DNA of 64,000 bases. Source: Cerrena zonata (lineage: Eukaryota; Basidiomycota; Agaricomycetes; Polyporales; Cerrenaceae). Below the pieces are notes generated by a model. The model saw nothing but the letters and a program-made list of their open reading frames with translations. It had not been told where the DNA came from and did not search any database. A program made the translations under genes and the position numbers. Below are positions 41,701-51,973 of the stretch, piece by piece; position 1 is the first letter of the stretch; every line of letters begins with the position of its first letter. Where the stretch lies: the NCBI GenBank assembly GCA_038087015.1, contig JASBNA010000003.1, forward strand, positions 186,001-250,000, read 5' to 3'.

Positions 41701-44497
41701 TCTCAACCAACTCGTGACCACCATCCAGAAGAACATGCGTCGGAAGATGGCCTGTCAAGAAGTACAAGGAACTCCGGAATGCGACTATCAAGATCCAGAC
41801 TTGGTGGAGAGGTATTATGGCGAGGAAACTCGTGGATGGTGTTCGGAAGACGGTGGCTGCTACGAGGCTGCAAAGTGCGCTTAGGAGGTATACTCAACGG
41901 AAACGGTTCTTGGACACAAGACAAGCTATCGTTCGCTTCCAGAGCCGTAAGTTCTGATTTGGTCCTACGCACTGCGTCTTTGCTTATACTGTTTCATCGG
42001 ATAGGTGTACGTGGTCTTGCAAGCTCGACGACAATTCGCACAATCGCGGACAGTCCAAGCTGCGACACTTCTTCAAAGTCTCTTGCGCGGAGCGTAAGTT
42101 TTCCATATTGCTTTTTCATTTCTGTGACTCTTCTAATGTAATGTCCCTCCATAGTCTCTCGCGGAAGGCCTTCCGTACAGATGTCAAGCACGTTGTATAC
42201 CTTCAATCCTGTATGCGTCGTCGTTTGGCTCGCAAAGAACTCAAAGCCCTCAAGGCAGAGGCTCGTTCTGTCTCCAAGTTTAAAGAAATCTCCTACAAAC
42301 TCGAGAACAAGGTTGTCGAGCTTACACAATCGCTTCAACGACGTACCCAGGAGAAGAAGGAGATCGAAGGCAAGCTCGCCGAACTCGAGAAGCAACTCGA
42401 GGCCATGACTTCCAGATACGAAGAAGCGGATAGTCGTGCCAAGAACCTCCAGGCGCAACTGAACTCATCCAATGAGAGTCTCATAAGAAAGACGAGCTTC
42501 TTCAAGCTAAGGAGGACCTCGAGCGGAAATTGGAGGAGGCCATCGCGAAGGCTGCAGAGAAGGAGGAACAGATCTTGAAGTTGACGGCGGACGTGATGAA
42601 ACAGGCCCAGCAGCTAGAAGCTCAGCAAAAGTCCATCGACACTACACCCGTTCGAAACGCCGAAGACAGTTCCGTCATCTTGACACTCAAGAACGAAGTC
42701 AGCTCACTCCGCGAACAACTGAACCGAGCCAACGCCCTCAACGCCCTCACTTCTCGCAGTCGCCCCGAGCCTTCTTCACCCACTTTCGCTCCTGGCCTCA
42801 GGGGTGCTGATGCCAATGCCAACGGTATGGCCAACGGAAACGGTGCACCAACTCTTGCTACTCGCAGCCATCAACGAAGACATAGTTCCGCTGGTGTCTA
42901 CGCCATTAGCCCTGTCGACAACCGAACGTCTGCGGATGAGCTTATGGTCATGGCCAAGCGAAGTCAAGCAGCTAACCCTCGTGCCGTCTCTGTTGCCTAC
43001 AACGGCGAAGATGGTCTTCCCCGATTCCGTACACCAAACGGTTTGGCAGATATCTATGACGATCCTGCCGAGGAGAAGATTCGACTCATGCAGGATGTTA
43101 GACATCTCGATGAGGATGTCCTTGATGGCCTTGTTCGAGGCTTGAAGATTCCCGCACCGAGTCTCAACAATCCTTCACATGTTAAGGAGATTTTGTTCCC
43201 TGCCAACCTTATTAGTTTGGTCACGAACGAGATGTGGAAGTATGGTCTCATCCCTGAGAGTGAGAGGTTCCTTGCGAACGTTATGCAGACTATACAGTCA
43301 CATGTGATGGTGAGCTTATTTTTGTCTCGTCCCTGTTTCCATCTCACTAAGAATAATTTTATAGTCTTTCACTGGTGAAGATTGTGTCATTCCTGGCATC
43401 TTCTGGCTCTCAAACGTCCATGAGATGCTCTCATTCATCTGTGTTGCCGAGAGCGACATGCTCCAAGGTATCGGCCCTGGTGAGGAGAACGCCGTACGAC
43501 CATTCGAGTGGGCAGACTACGAACGTCTCGTCTCTGTTGTCAAGCACGATCTCGACAGTCTCGAGTACAACATCTACCACACTTGGATGTCAGAGACCAA
43601 GAAACGTCTATCAAAGATGGTCATCCCCGCTCTCATCGAGAGTCAATCTCTCCCTGGCTTCACCACTACAGAAGGTAGCGGTCGATTGTTCAACCGGTTG
43701 CTCAACAGCAACAGTCAACCAGCGTACAGCATGGATGATATCCTCAACTTGCTGAACAAGGTGTGGCGAAGCTTGAAGAGCTACTATATGGAAGAGTCGG
43801 TGGTACAGCAGGTTGTCACCGAGCTTCTGAAATTGATCGGTGTTACGAGTTTCAACGACCTTCTCATGAGGCGAAACTTTTCTTCGTGGAAACGAGGTGA
43901 GTGTTCTTGTGGTCCCTTTCTGGGTGGTGTATAGGTACTAACTGCCTCATAAAGCGATGCAAATCCAGTACAACATTACTCGTATTGAGGAGTGGTGCAA
44001 GTCTCATGACATGCCCGAAGGCACGCTTCAATTGGAGCATTTGATGCAAGCGACCAAGCTACTTCAATTGAAGAAGGTATGTGGTTCGGTTATACAGTCT
44101 ATTGTTAGTAGCTGACATTGGCGATGCAGTCTACGCCCGCTGATATTGAAATCATTTACGACGTATGCTGGATGTTGACCCCAACCCAAATCCAGCGGAT
44201 GTGCACGAACTATTATGTTGCTGACTACGAGGTACGTGATGATGCTTATGAGAGCAAGTATATGTTGCTAATGGAGTATGTCTCGGACAGAACCCCATAT
44301 CGCCGGAGATCCTGCGCGTTGTTGCGTCCCGGGTGGTTGCTAATGACCGCAACGACCACCTACTTCTTCCGCCAGAGACGGATGAGGTTGGGCCGTACGA
44401 GCTGCCGTTGCCGCGAGAGGTGTCGGGGCTGGAGACGTATGTGCCTGCGTATTTGAATGTACCGCATCTTCGTAGACTGGCCGCGCTGGTAGCATAG
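38788..44497 (+). CDS. MYO2: Class V myosin heavy chain (MYO2 type), several frame breaks
   Basis: Actin motor that carries vesicles and organelles to growth sites; about 1,600 residues over many exons. ATG 38788 starts [20 protein letters not shown], the myosin-N SH3-like part. Motor motifs: [12 protein letters not shown] (P-loop, split by introns), [10 protein letters not shown] (switch I), [10 protein letters not shown] (switch II), [29 protein letters not shown] and [16 protein letters not shown] (converter). IQ repeats follow ([20 protein letters not shown]), then a coiled coil ([18 protein letters not shown]) and a dilute (DIL) cargo domain ([15 protein letters not shown] to DICWMLT-like [18 protein letters not shown]). 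The end is [14 protein letters not shown]. Single-base frame changes not explained by introns occur near 40260, 40421, 40975, 41751 and 42481, and perhaps 42020. Each flank encodes conserved myosin, so I infer sequence errors over real decay, as the gene is expected to be single-copy and important. Confidence 0.9.
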
Positions 44498-44825
44498 GCT
44501 AGAACGATTGTCATGACATGAGTAGTAGCTGTTTTCGATTCTGCTTGTTTTTGGTTCTTTTAGTGTGACCGTGGAATGACCTCGCTGTATTAATCTATTC
44601 AAACTGCGAATAATACCCTTTTGGACGCTTTGGGCTGATGGTTCTGAAAGATTTGGGCGTACTGCCCTGGGCGCCTTTCTGGAAGATTCGGGCTTGTTCT
44701 ACGAGATTCGCAGAAATTCCTCGTTTGGCTGCTGCTCTTTAACTCTTTATTTGGCCTCCCTCCTCTCTCATCCTCCCTCTCCCTATTACCACTCTAGACT
44801 TGCCCATTTGCCACTATCCACAATC
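44498..44825. promoter_or_regulatory. YDJ1 promoter with CT-rich leader
   Basis: Between myosin and the Hsp40 gene. It holds a heat-shock element (listed separately) and a CT-rich tract at 44753-44792, typical of fungal transcription start regions. Confidence 0.5.
44677..44689 (+). promoter_or_regulatory. Heat-shock element
   Basis: TTCTGGAAGATTC is three perfect alternating 5-bp units (TTCnnGAAnnTTC), the binding site of heat-shock factor trimers. It lies 137 bp upstream of the Hsp40 ATG. Further imperfect GAA/TTC units follow at about 44697-44719. Heat induction is inferred. Confidence 0.7.
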
Positions 44826-46359
44826 ATGGTCAAGGAAACGTATGTACACCAGCCAACACCACTACTAATAACACCTATTCACGCTTTACACGCAGAAAAT
44901 ATTACGACTTGCTCGACGCTTCACCAGATGCCTCGGAAGCTGAACTCAAAAAGGCCTACCGGAAAAAGTAGGCTTAAATTCACAATTATATGCCCTGGTT
45001 TGGTGCTGAGTTTTACCCCAGGGCCCTACGACTACACCCCGATAAGGGTGGTGATCCCGAGCAATTCAAGGAAGTAACCCATGCGTACGTCTTGTTCAGC
45101 TACAAATGCACTATATGCGTCAAACTGACTTTGTTTTGCCAGATACGAAGTCCTTTCTGATCCGCAAAAGCGAAACATCTACGATGCCCGAGGTGAAGCC
45201 GGTCTCAACGAACAAGGGTGGCATGGGTGGCATGGACCCTCAAGTACGCCACGTTTCCCCATCCTAGTCTTTCCTACATTCTTATTAACCATTCACCCAT
45301 CTCTGTGTACCTGTCAAACTCGATTTTGACACTTTACAGGATCTTTTCAGTCAACTATTCGGCGGAGGCGGTGGTTTCTTTGGTGGAGGCGGAGGTGGCC
45401 GACCTCAAGGACCGCGGAAAACAAAAGATCTCGTCCACCGCGTTCACGTCACACTCGAAGACCTCTACAAAGGCAAGACATCCAAACTTGCTCTTACACG
45501 GAACGCCATTTGCGCAAAGTGTAACGGCAAGGGTGGTAAGGAAGGCGCTGTGCGGACATGCAATACATGTTCCGGTCGTGGTGTCCGCGTCACCCTCCGA
45601 CAGATGGGTCCGATGATTCAGCAACTACAACAGCCTTGTGATGAATGTTCGGGGACGGGAGAGGTCATCAACCACAAGGACAAGTGCAAGACGTGTAATG
45701 GAAAGAAGGTCATTCAGGAGAAGAAGATGCTCGAGGTGCACATTGATAAGGGCATGAAGGGTGGACAGACTGTTTCCTTCCGTGGGGAGAGCGATCAGGC
45801 ACCGGGGGTGACGCCTGGAGATGTGGTTATCGTGATCGAGGAGAAACCTCACGATAGGTTCAAGAGGCAGGACAACGATCTGTTTGTCGAGGTCGAGGTC
45901 GATCTTCTGACCGCGTTGGCTGGTGGAGAGTTTGCAATCAAGCATCTGGATGAGCGTGCATTGATTGTACGCATCAACCCAGGAGAAGTTCTCAAGCATG
46001 GTAAGCGTCTCTCGCGTGATCTTCTTCAAGACTTACAAATTCATCATCGGCTTCTTTCAGATGACCTCAAGGTTATTCATGGTCAGGGTATGCCCTCATA
46101 CCGACACCACGAACACGGTGACCTCTTCGTCCACATTTCCGTCAAATTCCCCGACTCCCTCTCACCCGACGTCGTCCCACTACTCGAGAAAGCCCTTCCA
46201 CCCCGTAATCCCGTCGAGAAATTCACCAAGTCGATCCACACCGAAGAAGTCGAGATGGACGAAGTTGACGCTAGACAGCGTGAGAGAGCGCAAGGCGGCG
46301 GAGGCGAAGCCATGGATGAGGATGAAGGCGAGCCAAGAGTACAATGCGCGAACCAATAG
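44826..46359 (+). CDS. YDJ1: Type I DnaJ/Hsp40 co-chaperone (YDJ1)
   Basis: Cytosolic Hsp70 co-chaperone that delivers clients and stimulates ATP hydrolysis. About 395 residues in six exons. J-domain: KYYDLLDASPDASEAELKKA, LRLHPDKGGDPEQF (HPD present after splicing), YEVLSDPQKRNIYDARGEAG. The Gly/Phe region has FGGGGGFFGGGGGGRPQGPR. The zinc-finger domain has four CxxCxGxG-type repeats: CAKCNGKGG, CNTCSGRGV, CDECSGTGE, CKTCNGKK. The C-terminal domain runs to QGMPSYRHHEHGDLFVHISV. It ends CANQ, a CaaX box for farnesylation (yeast Ydj1 ends CASQ). At about 45215-45218 the frame is off by one in a GGG run: NEQG must continue as GMGGMDPQ, but the literal sequence reads WHGWHGPS. This looks like a one-base error. 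A heat-shock element lies upstream. Confidence 0.94.
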
Positions 46360-47007
46360 ACGACGACGGATTTAATCAACATGGACTCTCACTACGATTG
46401 GATTCTCTCTGCTTTCTGACCGTCTGTGTGATCCCCTCCTAGCCATCCTACACGACCTGGGCAGTACCGTTTTGCCTATGCTTTGCATATCATGCATTTC
46501 GATGATGTCGAGGTCGTCATGCCTGGTTCTAGATCTTCCACTCTCTGACTTGTAACAATGGACTCACTCTTCCCATTTTCCACTCGCTTGTATCGCTCAT
46601 CATCATCGTCTGCCGTGCCATAATCTTTCTGTTGTGCCACTGGTCCTCTCGTCTAGTCGTTCACATCTTTTTTCCTTTCTCTCCTTGGATTCTAGTCCTT
46701 TGTCCAATGGTTCCTTTTTGTGTGTGCTATCAGTTGTTTGTTAGTTTTTTTTAGTCGTACACCCATCATCCGTAGTAGTCGCAATGATTTTTTTTCCACT
46801 TTTCTTTCTTTCAAGCAAATAGATGACATCAATAAGTGGCTTGTAGCATTATTTTGTCGGCCTGATTGTACGTTTGGTAGAATGAAGCTATGGTAAAGAG
46901 CTAGCCTGATGATGAGGGTGGGTGGTTATTACAAGGTATAGTTTTGTACACTGCATCGATATGCCCAAGTGAGAGAAAAAATTGTGCATCGCAAGGGTGT
47001 GAATCTG
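46360..47007. other. Convergent intergenic region
   Basis: 3' flanks of YDJ1 and the UPF0538 gene. It is T- and CT-rich with several T runs (for example around 46746 and 46790), consistent with a long 3' UTR. No gene is seen. Confidence 0.45.
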
Positions 47008-47752
47008 CTAGCCCTCCCATTTGATCTAGTATGAAATCGACGGTGTCAGTTGAAAGTGTATGCTCCTCGTGAGCGAAGACTTACCTCTGGATTCGTCTTG
47101 AATGTTTCATACAATTGACGATTGAAGAAACTGACTTCGGTCTCGTTTTCTGTCGTACAAAACGTAAACACAGGACCAACGAAAAAGAAATAAGACACGC
47201 TTACCAAAACCGAGATCCGCCAGAATCTTAGAATCATCATTCAATATCCACTCATCGTGGTCCAAGTTGATGATGAGATTCGAAGTCTAGGTCTGAATGT
47301 TAGTACGTTAATTGGACGGTACCGAACTAAATGAACCCTACCTTAGCACCGTGTGCTTTAGTATAAAGTTTCAGCGTATCTAAACACTAATCAGTAAGAA
47401 CTACCAGGGATCCATAATAAAGACCACACACCTAGCAGAATGTTACGATACGGTTTCCAACCGCCCTGTGTCTGTATAGCTGAGTACGATAGGAATCGGG
47501 GTTCATTGAATGCGCATCGAAGGTGGAAGGGATAGATTCCAAAAGAAAAATTACAAAGAAGGATAGATACATACCTTGTTTTACGAGTTCCTTGAGTTGT
47601 CCGACGGTGGTCGTCTCACAATTGACATGATGCAGGACAAGACTCTTCTCGGTCCTGAACTCGAAGGATTTGATGACTCGGACCGTAAGAGTTGCATCTG
47701 TTCTGGGAAGAGTGAGGTTCGTCGGTGTGTCTGAGATTCCGTCAGATGCCAT
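47008..47752 (-). CDS. UPF0538 family protein (C2orf76-like)
   Basis: Small conserved eukaryotic protein of unknown function, about 140 residues in six exons. ATG at 47752 gives MASDGISDTPTNLTLPRTDA, then TLTVRVIKSFEFRTEKSLVL and HHVNCETTTVGQLKELVKQ, matching the opening TITVRLIRSFEHRNxKxxV of the family. Later exons give GGWKPYRNILL, DTLKLYTKAHGAK, TSNLIINLDHDEWIL, ILADLGF and ENETEVSFFNRQLYETFKTN. The last exon is only IKWEG before TAG at 47008-47010. The fold is predicted ubiquitin-like in databases as I recall, but no role is established. It is divergent from the GH3 gene. Confidence 0.8.
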
Positions 47753-48324
47753 GGTGAGTGAATTGGAGAAGAGAAGAGGATAAAGATAGGACGAGGAAGA
47801 GGGAAAGAGGTATTTGTATCTACTGCCAATGGCACAAACAGCTGTGCACACCAGACTGCTCCTCGCTCGCGGGCCGTGACGTAGATGGTCGATCGATTGT
47901 ACTCGGAAAGGTCTCCGCTAGAACTAGCTCTACTTCCTCCGTCCCGTGAACCAACATCCAACACAGATGTTCTCATAATATCCCATTCGTTAATATAGCT
48001 ACTGGATGGGTATCTATAGTCGTGCTTTTATAAGCAGATGCCGACAAGGCTCTCTTTGCCGCAGAATGGCCTCCCATACACACAAACTTACGTTTCTCCG
48101 AGAATTGTCCTTGTCTCCCGTCCCCACAGTCTTTCAAGGTATAATGACCACGATTTTACAAATTCTTATAGTCACTCACCAAATAGCCGGGGGTTCAGCG
48201 CTGACATATAACAATGCGGGGTAAATTTGACCTTGGATTCTTGTTTCCTTCCCCGCACCGTTCTCCCAGGAACAGCATCCCTATCATACCCTCGCTACAG
48301 CTTGTGCAGAAGCTTTAACGCATC
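47753..48324. promoter_or_regulatory. Divergent promoter, UPF0538 and GH3; TATA at 48029
   Basis: TTTATAAG at 48027-48034 is a likely TATA box for the plus-strand glucosidase, about 290 bp before its ATG. A 53-codon frame from ATG 48066 to TAA 48224 lies in what would be the 5' leader and could act as an upstream ORF; its peptide is hydrophobic near MTTILQILIVTHQIAGG but it does not join the glucosidase in frame. Confidence 0.4.
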
Positions 48325-51300
48325 ATGCCAATGTCTCGCTCGTTCTTAGATGCTGACGTCGACGAACTACTCAAGAAGCTCTCGACCGATGAGAAGATCT
48401 CTATGCTCGGGGCTCCAAACTGGTGGAACACAACCCCTATAGAAAGGCTTGAAATACCGTCCATACGTATGAGTGATGGACCCAACGTGCGTCCTCCCTA
48501 TCACCACTAAACGTCTAGACTTTTAATTCAATCCCCCCCTCCTTCGCTCGTGGTACGCAGGGTGTTCGAGGATCGTCCCACTTTGTCTCTACCCCAGCCC
48601 AATGTCTCCCCGTAAGTTCTCTGTCCCCGCATGGTGTCTCTCCGTCCCCTCAAGAAATCTCACGTTCATTATGATGAATCCATTCCCCGATAGTGTGCTA
48701 CTTCTCTCGCATCGACCTTCGATGTAGATCTCGTCCACCAAGCCGGTTCTTTTCTAGCTGAAGAAGCCAAAATCAAATCTTCTGTCATCCTCCTTGCTCC
48801 AACTTGTAACATCCAACGAAACCCTCTCGGCGGACGTGCTTTCGAGTCCTTCTCCGAGGACCCCCATCTTTCTGGTAAATACCCGCTTCAACTTCGGAAT
48901 TTCCTCCCCTCCCCCCACAAAAAATACGCATATACTCACATCCCTTCACATAATCTTCTCTCAACCTTTCTGCAGGCACTTTGGCAGCAGCCTATGTGAA
49001 CGGTCTTCAATCCAAGAATGTTTCTGCTACCATCAAGCACTTTGTCGGTAACGATCAAGAACATGAACGGACTGCAGCAGATTCAGTCATGTCTGACCGT
49101 GCCCTGCGTGAAATATACCTATATCCGTGCGCCCATTACCAACCCTTTGTTTTCTTCATCAAAAACATATATGATGTAGATTCATGCTGGCTCAGAAGCT
49201 GGCTAAACCTTGGGCGTTCATGACCTCGTACGTATCAATTCAGAGCTCTAGCTCGTAACTTAATGTGAAGTTGACCGTAATGAAGTTATGGCCGAATACA
49301 CGGTGTGCATCTGGCTGAAAGCCCCTACTTTCTCCAAGACATACTTCGGAAAGAATGGGGATTTGACGGTATTGTGATGAGCGACTGGTGAGTCTATTTC
49401 TTTTCTCAAATCCTTCCACCTCAGGACTCATGAGGGTTTGTTCCAAAAGGTTTGGCACATACAGCGTTGATCTCTCCATTAATGCCGGCATGGAACTCGA
49501 AATGCCCGGCCCACCTCGATGGAGGACTCCCACCCTCGTAAACCACATGCTCTCCTCCCAGAAAGTACTCGTCTCGACCATCGATGACCGAATCCGAACC
49601 TTGCTCTCCTTCATCCAACGTCAAGCTCAAAGAAATCCTGACGTCGTCTATGGAGATGGTAAAGAAAGGACTCGAGACAGTCCCGAGATCCGCGCATTAG
49701 GCAGGAAACTCGCTGCCGAGGGTATGGTCTTGTTAAAGAACGAAAATGGGTTGTTGCCTCTCAAGTCCCCCGAACCTGAGGTTCAGAAGGAGGAAGATTT
49801 GAAACCTGTTTCGCTATCGAGACTGACACACGTTTTGGTCCCTATCACCCCGGCCCCGAGTGGACAGCCTGAACAGAAGAGGATTGCGATTATTGGACCT
49901 AATGTGAAACAGGGGATTATCTCTGGCGGAGGGTCCGCTGCTTTGAAAGCGAGTTATGTCGTTACGCCTTACGAGGGAATTACTGCGAATGCACCTGAGG
50001 GGCTTTGTTTCGATTATGAAGTTGGATGTTATGGTAGGCTGCATATATACCCATCTTTCATACACCCTATGTTTATTTATTTCCTCCAGCTCATAAATAC
50101 CTCCCCACTCTCGAAAACAACTTAACAACCCCAGACGGCGAACCAGGCTGGATATGTGACTTCTACAACCACAACGACGCAGGTGAACCTACCGGCTCAC
50201 CCATTGCCACATTCATACTCCATGACACTCGTATCAAACTCAATGATTTCTTACCTCCTGGTCTAACCCCTACGTGGACAATCAAGTTACATGGGGATTT
50301 GAGGGTGGAGAAGAGTGCTGAGTATGAGTTGGGATTGACGGTTGCAGGCAGGGCGAAGTTGTGGGTGGATGAGAAGATGACGATTGATAATTGGACGAAG
50401 CAGAGGCCGGGAGAGTTTTTCTATGGGTATGTCCCTCACGACGTTTTCTCGAATTTTATTGGCGTGTTGAGAGTGTGTCTTTTTGTAGGCAGGGAACTGT
50501 GGAAGAGAGGGCTACTGTGACATTGGACGCTGATAAACCTGTCAAGATTCTTATCGAGTACACAAATACAAAACCACCTCAAGGTCCTGAAGCAGATCTG
50601 TCTCAACCTGCGTTGATGCGTGGTGTGGTATGTTGTTCTCTTGATTTAAACCCTACTTTTGCTCATTCTCTCACCTTCGTGTATAGCGTTTAGGAGGCTG
50701 CGAAAAGATAGATCCAGACAAATCGATCCAAGATGCTGTCGAGCTCGCATCCTCATCCGATGTGGTGATCATCGTCGCCGGTCTAACGCCTGAATGGGAG
50801 AGTGAGGGTTTCGATAGACCAACCCTCGACATGCCTGGAAGACAAGACGAACTCATTTCCAAGATCGCTAAGGTGAACCCTAATACCATCGTTTGTGTTC
50901 AGGCGGTAAGTTTCTCCTCTCACTATTACATTTTGCACACTAATGGGGAGTACAGGGATCAGCGGTTGCGATGCCTTGGGTGAATGACGTCTCAGCAATC
51001 ATCCAAGCGTGGTATTCTGGTAACGAAGTCGGGAATGCTTTGGCCGATGTGCTCTTTGGTAAAATCAATCCTAGCGCAAAGCTCCCTCTCACGTTACCTG
51101 TACGTGAACAAGATACTCCAGCGTACTTGAATACGAAGAGTGAGCATGGGAAGATCCATTATCGAGAGGACTTGTTTGTTGGTTATAAATGGTACCAAGC
51201 AAGAGAAATCAAGCCTTTGTTTATGTTTGGGTATGTAATACTTTCGGACCAGCGATTTTTGCAATCTGACTGATATATTCAATCGTAGCCATGGCTTGTC

Positions 51301-51694
51301 ATACACTACATTCTCACTTTCCGAGCTTAATATTCTAGGACCCTTCTCGCAAGATACAGACATCTCCCTCCAAATCACCGCGACCGTCACCAACACGGGT
51401 CGCGTACTCGGTTCGGAAGTAGTCCAAGTCTACATCACTCTTCCTGACATCGGTTTGGCAACGCCGAAACTGCAACTACGTGGTTTCACAAAGGCTCGAG
51501 ATCTAAAACCAGGGGATTCAGAAAAGGTGAAGATCACGCTGGACAGATATGCAGTTTCGTATTGGGATGAGAGGAAGAATGCTTGGAGAGCGCCAGAGGG
51601 GAAATATGAGGTCTCGGTGGGACAGAGTAGTGATAATATTTCGTTGAGGGGAGAGTTCGAGTTGAAGAAGGAGTTTGAATGGAATGGTTTGTAA
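48325..51694 (+). CDS. GH3 beta-glucosidase with PA14 domain, intracellular type
   Basis: Glycoside hydrolase family 3 enzyme releasing glucose from beta-glucosides such as cellobiose; about 850 residues. The start at 48325 gives [20 protein letters not shown], without a signal peptide, as in the intracellular fungal BGL group. Domain order: GH3 N-domain with [56 protein letters not shown] and nucleophile Asp in [22 protein letters not shown]3 C-domain ([36 protein letters not shown]); inserted PA14 region about 50.1-50.6 kb ([20 protein letters not shown]); the rest of the C-domain ([33 protein letters not shown]); and a fibronectin-III-like end ([17 protein letters not shown]). Frames join at all introns. 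It probably helps use cellodextrins taken up from plant cell walls. Confidence 0.93.
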
Positions 51695-51973
51695 TATCTA
51701 ATTATATAACCTTCCATGACTCTATCTGTATCATTAAACAACATGTATTTATATCTCTGGCTTATTACTAGACCTTCCAAAAGAGGGCGGGACACCTACT
51801 GCGATGATCGACTAGGCGTTTCGATCGTGAATTGACAGTGACGTCGACTCTAAAGCACTCTACTCGCACAAGTGTAATCTCAGGCTAGCTTCAGGTCCTC
51901 GTCTCGAATGCGGACTCTATTACTAACACACTCATAACATTGGAACACTCGACATTCCAACAAATCCTCAACC

